Positions 28,001 through 35,640 of a DNA stretch of 59,049 nucleotides are shown in pieces. The stretch is from Myxococcales bacterium. Lineage in GTDB: Bacteria; Myxococcota_A; Bradymonadia; UBA7976; UBA1532. The stretch is from contig JACKDL010000035.1 of assembly GCA_020633555.1 (NCBI GenBank), positions 1 to 59,049 on the forward strand, read 5' to 3'. Under the pieces are notes generated by a model. That model worked only from the letters and a program-made list of their open reading frames with translations. It ran no database searches and was not told the DNA's origin. The stretch's first letter is position 1, and each line of letters begins with the position of its first letter. Position numbers and translations under genes: made by a program.

Positions 28001-28899
28001 TGCTGGAGACCGATCCGCTGATGGCCGACAGCGACGGCGACGGGCTGGACGACGGCGACGAGGACGCCAACGGCGACGGCATCTGGGACGAAGGCGTGGA
28101 GACCGATCCCCGCAACCCCGACACCGACGGCGGCGGCGAGAACGACGGCAGCGAGGTGGCCGGCGGCCGCAACCCCGTGGACAACCCCGACGACGACGTG
28201 ACGGAGCCCGACACGGACATGGACGGGCTGTCCGACGCGCTCGAGATCGCCACCGGCACCGATCCCAACAACCCGGACACCGACGGCGACGGCCTGCCCG
28301 ACGGCGTCGAGGACGCCAACCAGGACGGTGAGGTGGCCGCGGGCCGCGAGACCGATCCCCGTACCGCCGACACCGACAACGACGGCGTGCTGGACGGCAT
28401 CGAGGTCAACGGGGACAACCCCACCGACCCCCTGAACCCCGACACCGACGGCGACGGCCTGCTGGACGGCACCGAGGACGCCAACGGCGACGGCGCCTGG
28501 GACGACGCGGGCGCCGAGGGCGAGACCGATCCCACCAACCCCGACACCGACGGCGACGGCCTGTGCGACGGCTCGGCGGCCATCGCGGGCATCTGCGGCG
28601 GCGCCGAGGACGCGGATCTGGACGGGGTGTGGGAGCCCGACGCCCCCAACAGCGAGACCGATCCGCGCGTGGCCGACACCGACGGCGACGGCCTGTGCGA
28701 CGGCGACACGACCGTTGAGGGTGTCTGCGACGGCGGCGACGACGATCCTCTGGTGCCCTACGTGGCCCCGCCCGAGCTCACCGTGAGCGGCGCCAACCCC
28801 GCCGACTGCAGCGCAGCGCCCGCCCCGGGCGCCCCCAGCCCGGCCTTCTGGGCCCTGGCCCTGGGTCTGGTGGCCCTGCGGCGCCGCCGCCGGCGCTGA
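25006..28899 (+). CDS. Large acidic thrombospondin type 3 repeat surface protein with MYXO-CTERM-like tail
   Basis: This 1297-aa protein has a signal peptide (GFGALLLLPGLAMA), a Cys-containing N-terminal domain (to about 350), an Ig/FlgD-like segment (NGDGVQDTGEFSF, then AGLNSGIVWDGTDQAGALVP), and from about residue 555 to 1245 dozens of Ca-binding DxDxDGxxD-type TSP3 repeats. The end has a Cys, a Pro/Ala stretch, a hydrophobic WALALGLVAL and RRRRRR, as in MYXO-CTERM sorting signals. A block (DTDGGGEPDGSEVAGGRNPV near 27520 and its copy near 28125) is duplicated. GTG 25006 has AAGGAG 6 nt upstream. It is likely a Ca-stabilised cell-surface rod. The stop overlaps the next ATG by one base. Confidence 0.85.
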   Translation: MIKSSHLGFGALLLLPGLAMALPEGTRQLGPTQGLEAGSTLEVFVRAGETLQVCSSDNGLQEADAGGERLDLNPGQPYAAPPADCNVLGLSEQQGLACRRAARLGQEIIVGPPNPTRCSTDLDCNGGRRCYSRDWRQPFVPARAGDQGYCGQPLAVNALQGYCNANQADGARNYLSVPVDVEGNWTVNFVGELETITSSGGSTRFFEVDVLDAGGDSVPGGRLNADVWAINAHTFSYGTNTDFFVRVGDEATARVFVVDFQNMAGFRFQFLANTLGLRDFPRQSWCLQGDPDPETGLCTRAGEVRAATPEFSIFLNYPDPAPAQPPAPEIGNLQFNDEAGSATISPNGDGVQDTGEFSFNSNITGSYQIIIDTNRNGTFEAGTDKTLNGRARAGLNSGIVWDGTDQAGALVPEAQYAFQVRLIESEVHFPMNDIEFNDDGFLIREAFVGLPQQPARMFWDDRAVRLDNANFQHLIPETDDTLTTLPNGSNLGANPQRRRWSQYNEAGELGVRNGDVSLSMDTWVEGIAQSSTTVTCRLCQGPVGEIGVGPVDEILDADGDGIPDDVENAGCTNANVADTDMDGIDDGDEDTNGNGIHEPLLGETNPCDADTDDDGLDDGEELSRDEPTNPNDFDSDNDLIPDGAEVDNGTDPNNADSDGDGLNDGREVGADGVRDAGETDPNDPDSDDDGLRDGIEVDGNNPTNPLERDTDMDGLTDGAEDANGNGQVDPGETDPNIPDFDGDGVNDGDEVMNGTDPFDDDSDDDGLNDGDEAEAGTNPNEPDTDMDGLTDGVEVNGDNPTNPTVADTDMDGLNDGAEDANRNGAFDAGETDPNNPDTDGGGEPDGSEVAGGRNPVDNPGDDVVADRDGDGLSDLQEAQEGTNPDVPDSDGDGVLDGPEVLGENPTDPLNPDTDMDGLPDGLEDANGNGAVDEGETNPNDLDTDDDGLVDGVEDANRDGQRGDDETDPLNPDTDGDELLDGIEDANRDGLVDRDEDGNLLETDPLMADSDGDGLDDGDEDANGDGIWDEGVETDPRNPDTDGGGENDGSEVAGGRNPVDNPDDDVTEPDTDMDGLSDALEIATGTDPNNPDTDGDGLPDGVEDANQDGEVAAGRETDPRTADTDNDGVLDGIEVNGDNPTDPLNPDTDGDGLLDGTEDANGDGAWDDAGAEGETDPTNPDTDGDGLCDGSAAIAGICGGAEDADLDGVWEPDAPNSETDPRVADTDGDGLCDGDTTVEGVCDGGDDDPLVPYVAPPELTVSGANPADCSAAPAPGAPSPAFWALALGLVALRRRRRR

Positions 28900-29363
28900 T
28901 GCTCCTGGCCGTCGACGCCGGGCTGCGCTGCGGCCTGGCCTGGTTCGACGGCGCGGGGCGCCTCACCCGCTACCGCAGCACCCACTTCCCCCGCCGGCGT
29001 GATCTGGCGGGCGCCGCGTGGCGCCTGCTGGCCGACGCCAGCCACCTGGCGCTGGAGGGCGGCGGCGGGCCTGCGGATCCGTGGCTGAAGGCCGCCGAGC
29101 GCCGTGGGATCCCCGCACTGCAGATCGGCGCCGAGGCCTGGCGCACGGCGCTGCTGCTGGACCGCGAGCAGCGCAGCGGTGGGCAGGCGAAGGCGGCCGC
29201 CGATCCGCTGGCCCGGGCGGTCATCGCCTGGAGCGGCCTGCCCCGCCCCACGAGCCTGCGCCATGACGCCGCCGAGGCCATCTTGCTGGGCTGGTGGGCG
29301 GTGAACGGGCCCCTGGGCTGGGTGGCCGACGCCCCGGATCTGCACCGGCTGGCCGCCCGCTGA
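28899..29363 (+). CDS. RuvC/RNase H-fold-like protein of unknown function
   Basis: This 154-aa protein is not assigned to a named family here. Its layout fits the RNase H/RuvC fold: MLLAVDAGLRCGLAWFD at the N-terminus (Asp6, first strand), LALEGGGG in the middle (a Glu at the end of a strand) and RHDAAEAILLGWWA at the C-terminus (Asp in a helix), the same acidic triad spacing as RuvC-like nucleases. Similar architecture is found in phage and bacterial resolvase-like proteins, but activity is inference. It overlaps the TSP3-protein stop (TGATG), so it is expressed behind a surface-protein gene, an odd pairing. Confidence 0.55.
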   Translation: MLLAVDAGLRCGLAWFDGAGRLTRYRSTHFPRRRDLAGAAWRLLADASHLALEGGGGPADPWLKAAERRGIPALQIGAEAWRTALLLDREQRSGGQAKAAADPLARAVIAWSGLPRPTSLRHDAAEAILLGWWAVNGPLGWVADAPDLHRLAAR

Positions 29364-29376
29364 GCCGAGGATCAGC

Positions 29377-31797
29377 TCACCGCGGCGGCCCGGGTGGGCG
29401 GCGCGCCCGATCGGCCAGCCAGGCCGGCACGGCCTCGGTGGGCAGGGGGCGCTGGAGCCAGAAGCCCTGGGCCGCCTGGCAGCCGGCGGCCGTCAACGCC
29501 GCGGCCTGCGCGGCGGTCTCGACGCCCTCGGCCACCACCATCGCCCCCACCGCGCGGGCGAGGCCCACCACCGCATGGACCGCGGCCTGCCCCAGCGCCG
29601 AGCTGCAGCCCCGGGCGATGAACGCCTGGCCCAGCTTGAGGCGCGTCAAGGGCACCTCCTCCAGCAGGTCCAGGGGCAGCGGGCCGTCGCCCACGTCGTC
29701 GAGCGTCAGGGCCGCCCCGGCCGACGCCAGCGCGGCGAGTCGGGCCCGCTCCCATGGGTGGGTGGTCTGCCAGGCTCGGGCCGCCAGATCGAGCTCCAAC
29801 GCCCCCGGCGGCCACCCCAGGCCAGCCAAGAGGCTGGTGATCCGGCGCTCGACGCTCGGCGAGGCCAGCTCGGTGGCCGTCAGGTTGAGGACGAGCGTGG
29901 GCACCGCCAGGCCGGCGGCGCGCCACTGCCGGCCCGCCGCCACCACCGCCCGCTGAGTGACCAGGCCCAGGGCCTCCATCTGGCCCGTCTGCTCCGCCAG
30001 CAGGATGAACTCCGCTGGCTCGGCCCGCGCCGGCTCGGGCCAGCGCGCCAAGGCCTCGAGCGCGAGGACGGCGCCCGTGTGCAGGTCGATCACCGGCAGC
30101 CAGTGGAGGGCCGGTCCGCCGCGCGCGATGAGGGCGTCCAGCTCGGCGGTCAGGAGCGTGCGGGCCGTGTGCTTCGCCGCCAACGCCGCGTCGTGGCTAC
30201 AGAACCGGCCCCGGCCCTCCTGTTTGGCCCGATAGAGCGCGGTGTCGGCCCGGCCCAGCAGGGCCTCGGCCGTCTCGTCGGACTCACCGCTCAGGGCCAG
30301 CCCCACGCTGGTGCCCACCGTGAGCCGCAGCGACGCCACCTCGAGGGGCTCGGCCACCACGTCCACCAACCGCGCCGCCAGCGCCGTCGCCTCGTGGGGC
30401 GCAGGGTCCATCTGGACCACCACGAACTCGTCGCCGCTCATGCGGGCCACCCGGTCGCCGGCCCGCACGGTCCGCAACAGCCGATCGGCCACCGCCATCA
30501 ACAGCGCGTCGCCCACGGCGTGGCCGTGGGCGTCGTTGACGGGCTTGAAGCGGTCCAGGTCGAGCAGGTGCACGGCGACCACCTGGTGGCCCCGCCGCGC
30601 CCGCCCCAAGGCGCGGCCCAGCTCTGCGAGCAGGCCCGCGCGGTTCAAGAGGCCGGTGAGGTGGTCGTGGCTCACCCGCTGTTCGAGCCGGGTACGGGCC
30701 GCGCGCTCCTCGGTGACGTCCACGCCCACACAGATCGCCAGCCAGTCCTCGCCGTCGCCCAGCGCGGTGATGCGCCACTGGACCCGCCGCTCGGCGCCGG
30801 ACCGGGTCAAGAGGGTCTGCTCGAGCTCGTGCGGACCAGCCTTGCCCTGGCTGGCCCGGGCGAAGCCCGCCTGAACCTCGGCGCGCCGGCCCTCGGGAAC
30901 CACCGCCTCGAACCACGACCGGTAGATGATCTCGGGGTACGGCCAACCCGTCAGCCGCGCGGCGCTCTCGTTGAAGACCCGGACCCGGCCCCGGGCGTCC
31001 AGGCCCACCACCGCCACGTCCAGGGCCTCGACCAGGGCCGTCACGAACCGCTCGCCCCTGTCGCGCGACCGCGCCAGGACCCCGGCGTTGCCCAGGTTGA
31101 CCCCTGAAAAGGCCACCGGGATGCCCGCGGAGTCACGGTGAATGACGGCCTGGACCTGCACCGGGCGGACCTGACCGTCGGCGCCGCGCTCGCGCACCTG
31201 CACCGCGTAGGTGGCCTCGCCGCCCAGGGTCGCCCCCTGCACCGCGGCCTTCAGGCGGGGGCGATCGGCCGGCTCGATGCGCTCGACGAACGCCTCCATC
31301 GGGCCCGCCTCGGGCCCCCATGGCGCGTAGCGCTCGGTGGCGCGGGTGGCCAGATCGGTGCGCCACAGCGTCAGATCCACGTGTGGGGCCACGCTCCCCA
31401 GGATGGCCTGCGTGCGGTCGGCGCTGCCCGCGGGCCGCAGGCTCGTCACCAGGAAGGGGTGCCCTGCCACGTCGACACGGCGCGCCGACGCGACGACGAG
31501 CACGTCGTGGCCCTCCAGGTGGCGCAGCCGCAGGACCGCCCCCTCCAGCGCCTCGCCCGCGGCCGCCCGCTCGGCCAACGCCCGGCGGACCCCTGGATCC
31601 ACCAGAACCCCCAGTTCCTCGCTGCAGTGATGCTCCACCGCCGCCGGTTCGTGCCCGGTGATCCGGGCGACGCGATCCGACACGAAGACCATCTCGTCCG
31701 TGACCAGATCGGTGATGATCAGCAGGTTCGGGCCACCGCGGAGCGCTTGCAGGAGGACAGCCACGGGCAAGGGAGACGGACCCATGGGTTGAGGCAT
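29377..31797 (-). CDS. PAS-GGDEF-EAL protein with degenerate EAL domain
   Basis: This 806-aa cytoplasmic signalling protein (no membrane segment seen) has PAS-type sensor regions (about 15-130 and 255-380, including GLDARGRVRVFNESAARLTG), a GGDEF domain with active-type motif SGDEF (454-458) and an EAL domain starting LEALARW (Glu581). It should make c-di-GMP. The EAL part has lost several residues of the phosphodiesterase site: ExTE is ELDL, and KIDRSF is KLGQAF, although LDDxG and AEGVET remain, so it is probably non-catalytic. ATG 31797 was chosen; a TTG at 31821 with GGAG about 9-10 nt upstream is an alternative. It lies 57 bp behind the Ala-rich protein gene. Confidence 0.85.
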   Translation of the reverse strand: MPQPMGPSPLPVAVLLQALRGGPNLLIITDLVTDEMVFVSDRVARITGHEPAAVEHHCSEELGVLVDPGVRRALAERAAAGEALEGAVLRLRHLEGHDVLVVASARRVDVAGHPFLVTSLRPAGSADRTQAILGSVAPHVDLTLWRTDLATRATERYAPWGPEAGPMEAFVERIEPADRPRLKAAVQGATLGGEATYAVQVRERGADGQVRPVQVQAVIHRDSAGIPVAFSGVNLGNAGVLARSRDRGERFVTALVEALDVAVVGLDARGRVRVFNESAARLTGWPYPEIIYRSWFEAVVPEGRRAEVQAGFARASQGKAGPHELEQTLLTRSGAERRVQWRITALGDGEDWLAICVGVDVTEERAARTRLEQRVSHDHLTGLLNRAGLLAELGRALGRARRGHQVVAVHLLDLDRFKPVNDAHGHAVGDALLMAVADRLLRTVRAGDRVARMSGDEFVVVQMDPAPHEATALAARLVDVVAEPLEVASLRLTVGTSVGLALSGESDETAEALLGRADTALYRAKQEGRGRFCSHDAALAAKHTARTLLTAELDALIARGGPALHWLPVIDLHTGAVLALEALARWPEPARAEPAEFILLAEQTGQMEALGLVTQRAVVAAGRQWRAAGLAVPTLVLNLTATELASPSVERRITSLLAGLGWPPGALELDLAARAWQTTHPWERARLAALASAGAALTLDDVGDGPLPLDLLEEVPLTRLKLGQAFIARGCSSALGQAAVHAVVGLARAVGAMVVAEGVETAAQAAALTAAGCQAAQGFWLQRPLPTEAVPAWLADRARRPPGPPR

Positions 31798-31854
31798 CGT
31801 CCAACACACGCGGGCGCTCAAGGCAATCCGCTCCGCGACCCCGAGAAAGCGTAT

Positions 31855-32529
31855 TCAGGCGCCGGGCAGACCCAGAGCCCGTGCCACCAGCACTGCTGTT
31901 TCCATTGGGGTAGGAATCCGGGCCAGCGATCGCCCGAACAACGCGTAGGACGCCTGAGGGTCGCGCAGGCGGGTCGCCCAGGCCGCTGCCACGCACAGGG
32001 CCGCCCGATCCGGCTCGGGATCCACGCAGGCCATCGCCAACAGCGCCACTGCCGGCGGTTGGCCGGGTGCCTCGCGAAGGGCCTCGGCCGCCGCCCGTGC
32101 GCGAGGCAGCGCTGCAGGCACGGCCCAGCCCGCCCAGATGGCCGCGACGCACCCCACCAGCTCCGCCACGGCATCGGGCAGGGGTCGCGCGAGCAGCGCG
32201 CGCATGGCGGCCCCCTGATCACCTGCTGCCGCGGCGTCTGCGGCCGCGGCCAGCGCCCGCCCCCACTCCCCCAATCCCGCCAGGGCCGCCGCGATCTCAC
32301 CCAACAGGGGTGCATCGGCCACCGCGGCCGCCCGGGCGCTGTCGAGCGCGGCCCGCGCCGGTCCCCGGTGCCCTCGACGCACCTGCACTCGCGCCCGCCA
32401 CAGATCGGGCGCCCCGGGGCGGGCCCCGGCCTGCGCCGCCGCCCACGCGGCGGCCAGGGTGCCGGCGTCGTCGCCGCGGGCGAAGGCGGCGGCCGCCTGC
32501 GCCAGGGGATCGCTCGGGTGGGCGCTCAC
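31855..32529 (-). CDS. Ala-rich helical repeat protein, unknown function
   Basis: This 224-aa protein starts at GTG 32529, sharing GTGA with the upstream stop. It is almost entirely helical and Ala-rich, with TPR/Sel1-like pairs (DPLAQAAAAFARGDDAGTL, then LGEIAAALAGLGEWGRALAA), no signal peptide and no catalytic motif. The frame is open further upstream but overlaps the DUF4157-like gene. Its tight coupling suggests that it works with that protein, possibly as a scaffold. No family can be named. Confidence 0.6.
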   Translation of the reverse strand: MSAHPSDPLAQAAAAFARGDDAGTLAAAWAAAQAGARPGAPDLWRARVQVRRGHRGPARAALDSARAAAVADAPLLGEIAAALAGLGEWGRALAAAADAAAAGDQGAAMRALLARPLPDAVAELVGCVAAIWAGWAVPAALPRARAAAEALREAPGQPPAVALLAMACVDPEPDRAALCVAAAWATRLRDPQASYALFGRSLARIPTPMETAVLVARALGLPGA

Positions 32530-33383
32530 TTGCGCTCGCTCTCGGCGGCGACTGGGGCCTCTGCCGCGGGGGCCGCCGCCCCAGCCTCGCCCGGGGTGTA
32601 CAGCCAGCCCTCGCCGGTGCGGCGGCGCCGGCGCACGCCCGGGCCGCGTGGCGTCGGCACCTCGAAGGCCGGATCCAGCGCCGAGCCGGGCTGAAGCCAG
32701 CGCTCCGCCCAAGGCGCGGCCTGCGCGTCGGCCCCCTCCAGCGGGGCCAGATCGGCGTCCTGATCGGCGGCGTCCCGGCCTGCGTCGCCCTCGATCCAGG
32801 CGGCCAGCGCGGCCACGTCGCCCTCGAAGCCCTGCCCCCGCCCCTCGGGGCTGGCCAGCAGGCGGTCGAGCAGGACCTCAACCTCGCGGCCCTCGGCCAC
32901 CCGCTCGCCAATGGCGTCGATGATGGCGGCCTCGTCACCCGCCTGGGCCAGGCCCTCCCGGACCTCGGGCCCCGCCTGCTGCCACAGGGCGCGGGCCGCC
33001 TCGGTGGCGGCGCCGGCCAGGTCCGGCTGCTCCGCGAAGGCCACGTCCTCGCCGGTGCTGAAAGCCTCGGCACCCAGCACCTCGGCGGCGGCCGCCGCCC
33101 GCGGATCCAGATGCGCCCGCAGCTCGCCCACGTCGTGCTGGCCGAAGGCTGCCTGGACGGTCTCGCGGTGCGGCAAGGCCTGCGCCTCGCTGGAGAGCCC
33201 CGTGCGCGCCACCGCGTGCAGGGCGTCCACGTCGACGCCGGCGGCGTCGTCGGCGGCCACCCCCAGCACCTCGGCGCTCTGGCCCACCGCCGCCGCCCGC
33301 TCGGCCTCGTCGGCAGCCTCGTGGGCGTCGGTCTGGGCGTCGGTGTGGTCGGGCTCGGGCCGCAGGCGATCGTCGAAGGGCAT
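32526..33383 (-). CDS. DUF4157-like (eCIS core) protein lacking the zinc motif
   Basis: This 285-aa acidic protein has the DUF4157/eCIS_core layout: LPHRETVQAAFGQHDVGELR (residues about 69-88), AAEVLGAEAFSTGEDVAFAE (about 98-117), then AATEAARALWQQAG where family members have AAHEAAHVVQQ, and downstream GDEAAIIDAIGERVAEG where they have a HADAVAD-type segment. The HExxH zinc site is therefore changed to TExxR. DUF4157 proteins are metalloprotease-like and often linked to contractile injection systems; this one is probably catalytically dead. The C-terminus is basic and low-complexity. It leads an operon with the Ala-rich protein and possibly the GGDEF protein. The assignment is by motif alignment by eye. 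Confidence 0.6.
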   Translation of the reverse strand: MPFDDRLRPEPDHTDAQTDAHEAADEAERAAAVGQSAEVLGVAADDAAGVDVDALHAVARTGLSSEAQALPHRETVQAAFGQHDVGELRAHLDPRAAAAAEVLGAEAFSTGEDVAFAEQPDLAGAATEAARALWQQAGPEVREGLAQAGDEAAIIDAIGERVAEGREVEVLLDRLLASPEGRGQGFEGDVAALAAWIEGDAGRDAADQDADLAPLEGADAQAAPWAERWLQPGSALDPAFEVPTPRGPGVRRRRRTGEGWLYTPGEAGAAAPAAEAPVAAESERK

Positions 33384-33457
33384 GCCCCATGGTCGCGGCC
33401 GCGAGGGGGGCGGTCAACGGCGTGTCCGCGACCCCGAGGCTCTGGCAGACTGAGCCC

Positions 33458-33766
33458 ATGGATGAGTTTCCGAACTACGGCACCTGGGGCTCCACCGACA
33501 GCCGGGCGGTGTTCCGGGTGCGCGCCGGCAAGGCGCCCGAGACCCCGCAGGTGGACGGCTGGGACTCCGCCGACGGGGAGTGGTTCAAGATCACCGGCGT
33601 GAAGTGGGACGGCAAGCGGCTGCGCTTCGCCAGCACCATGCCCTCGACGAGCTGGGTGGTACGGCACACCTGGCGGGTGGTGGACGCCGACACGCTCGAG
33701 GGCGAGCGGTCCACCACCGACCGGCCCTACCGGCTCACCCGCAGCGCGGCCAAGCCGTCGAAGTAG
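33458..33766 (+). CDS. Small protein of unknown function
   Basis: This 102-aa protein starts MDEFPNYGTWGSTDSR and is rich in Trp, Thr and charged residues, with alternating beta-strand pattern (FKITGVKWDGKRLRFAS, then WVVRHTWRVVDADTLEGE). It could be a small lipocalin-like or beta-barrel domain; the WRVVDADTLEGE ending resembles proteins that measure an excess over background, but I do not recognise the family. There is no signal peptide. It is divergent from the DUF4157-like gene and its last 32 bases overlap the convergent VanW-like gene. Confidence 0.6.
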   Translation: MDEFPNYGTWGSTDSRAVFRVRAGKAPETPQVDGWDSADGEWFKITGVKWDGKRLRFASTMPSTSWVVRHTWRVVDADTLEGERSTTDRPYRLTRSAAKPSK

Positions 33767-35486
33767 CCGGCGCCAGCGCGTCGTCCAGCGCTGCCGCCAG
33801 AGCCGGCACGTCCCCCGCCGGCACCACCCGCACGCCAGGGCCCACCGCCAGGCCCGCAGCCGGGGTGGTGATCACCGGGACCCCACTGGCCACCGCATCC
33901 AGCAGGCGCCGAGGCGCGCCGGGCACGTGCCCGGGCAGGGCCACCACCGTCGCCTGTCGCAGGGCCTCGGGCCAGGGCGTGGCCTCGGCACGGCCACCCC
34001 AGAAGCCCACCCCCTCCACCTCGGGCCCGCAGCGCAGCAGCCGCACGGCCCGACCGGCCAGGGCCTCGCGCAGGGCCCAGGCGCCGTGCCGACCCAGGGT
34101 GCTGGCGGGGAACACCACCACCGCCTCGGTCGACGGGACCGGCGCGACCGCACGCCCCCGGGCCCACGGCAGCCCGTGGCCACGGGGGCCGAAGGCTGCG
34201 GCCAGACCGGGGTGCGGGGTGTGGATCCGATCGGCCGCCGCGAGCGCCTCGCCCTCGGCCCGCACCAGCGCCGCGGGCGCGCGGAAGTCGCTCAGGGTGG
34301 GGCTGTCAGGCCAGCGCGCCGCGGCCTCATCCAGCGCCCGCTGCAGGGTGGCCAGCGGCGGGCGGTCCAGCAGCACCTCGAAGCGCCGGCCGCCCAGCGC
34401 GCCTTGACGCCACAGGTGGGGCAGCAGCCGCGCCGACACCACGGCGCGCTCGCAGTCGACGGGCAGACGCTCGCCCAGGGTGCGGGCCAGGGCGGCGTCG
34501 TCCGCCAGGAGGGCGCGCTGCCGATCGGCCCCCTGCGGGCTCAACTGCCGCGCCCGCAGGCTGCGCACCAGCGCGTGCTGCGGCGCCGTGATCACCGGGG
34601 CCCCCTGGGTGGACCACGCGTACCGGTCCCAGCCCACGCGCCGACCGTCCACCGCCAGCAACACCGGATCCGCGGACGCCCGCTCAGCGGCCAGGAGCCG
34701 GTCGAACTCGGGCCACATCCCGTCCAGGATCCAGGCGGTTCGCGGGCGCTCCAGGCGGCGCCCCACGGCGTCGGCGTTGCGGAAGCAGGCCCCCTGACCG
34801 CAGGTGGCGCAGGAGTTTGGCGTGGGCCGCAGCACATGAAGCGCGGGCGCCCTGCGGGCCGGGGCCGCCGCGGGCGCATGCAGCCGCACGACCAGGTGAT
34901 CGGCGCTCAGGCGGCAGCTCACCCACAGCCCCTCGGGGGCGCGCACGCGCAGATCCACGTAGTTCCAGAAGACCGTGGCGTCGCGCCCGGTCTCGGCGAG
35001 GCTCCCCGGCACCACCTGGCTGTGGGCGTGCCGCTCGGGCACGGGCAGGCCAGCGGTGAGCGCCGCGTCGTACAGCGCGTTGCTGAGCTGGCAGAGCCCG
35101 CCGCCCACCGAGGGGATCAGGCAGCCCTGGCGGATCTCGCGGCCCACGGCGAAGCCCCGGCCCGCGCTGGGTCGGCCCACCTGCGCCCAGAAGCTCAGGC
35201 TGCGCCCCGGCGGCACGTACACCCCGTCGAAGGCCTGGGCGGCCCGGCGCAGGTTCTGGATCTTCCCGGCCTCGAGCGCGCGCTCCGACGGATCGGTGGC
35301 GCCGCGCAGCGCCGAGCGCGACTCGGCCACGCAGCGCCAGCCCTCGGGGCGGTCGGTGTCGGGCCAGCGGGGGCTGGGGGTGATCCAGCGGTTCCACAGG
35401 CCGCGCCGGGCGCGGTGGACCTGGATCTTGGCGCCGTGCAAGGCGGCCTGGGCGCGGGTGGGCAGCGGGCGGTCGCGGTCGGTCAC
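33735..35486 (-). CDS. VanW-domain protein fused to a glycosyltransferase-like domain
   Basis: This 583-aa protein has an N-terminal VanW domain (about 60-215: YVPPGRSLSFWAQVGRPSAG, then IPSVGGGLCQLSNALYDAAL, the core signature). A Cys cluster CATCGQGAC follows near residue 232. Residues about 260-570 look like a GT-B glycosyltransferase, including AVVVFPASTLGRHG and a donor-site-like SGVPVITTPAAGL. VanW was first seen beside vancomycin-resistance genes; its function is unknown. The fusion suggests an envelope-glycan task. There is no signal peptide. ATG 35486 is the first start; a strong operator-like palindrome lies in the divergent promoter region toward the HEAT gene. Confidence 0.7.
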   Translation of the reverse strand: MTDRDRPLPTRAQAALHGAKIQVHRARRGLWNRWITPSPRWPDTDRPEGWRCVAESRSALRGATDPSERALEAGKIQNLRRAAQAFDGVYVPPGRSLSFWAQVGRPSAGRGFAVGREIRQGCLIPSVGGGLCQLSNALYDAALTAGLPVPERHAHSQVVPGSLAETGRDATVFWNYVDLRVRAPEGLWVSCRLSADHLVVRLHAPAAAPARRAPALHVLRPTPNSCATCGQGACFRNADAVGRRLERPRTAWILDGMWPEFDRLLAAERASADPVLLAVDGRRVGWDRYAWSTQGAPVITAPQHALVRSLRARQLSPQGADRQRALLADDAALARTLGERLPVDCERAVVSARLLPHLWRQGALGGRRFEVLLDRPPLATLQRALDEAAARWPDSPTLSDFRAPAALVRAEGEALAAADRIHTPHPGLAAAFGPRGHGLPWARGRAVAPVPSTEAVVVFPASTLGRHGAWALREALAGRAVRLLRCGPEVEGVGFWGGRAEATPWPEALRQATVVALPGHVPGAPRRLLDAVASGVPVITTPAAGLAVGPGVRVVPAGDVPALAAALDDALAPATSTAWPRCG

Positions 35487-35534
35487 GGCTCATCCTCGGG
35501 CAGGGGCCCGCGCAGATACGCAGGGGGCGTGCCA

Positions 35535-35615
35535 GGGATCCATCGACCGCAGGCCCGCGGGGCTTGACCGCGGCGCGCTGTGAATCGAAGCGCTGCGCTG
35601 CGATTGATGGATCCC
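35535..35615. promoter_or_regulatory. Nested inverted repeats in the divergent promoter region
   Basis: Two inverted repeats lie between the VanW-like and HEAT genes. The outer pair is GGGATCCATC (35535-35544) and GATGGATCCC (35606-35615), 10 of 10 matching. The inner one at 35583-35605 has arms AATCGAAGCGC and GCGCTGCGATT around a single T, matching 10 of 11. Their position between two divergent starts suggests an operator. No regulator gene is adjacent. Confidence 0.45.
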
Positions 35616-35640
35616 GGCGCCCGCGGCTACCGTCGCCGCC

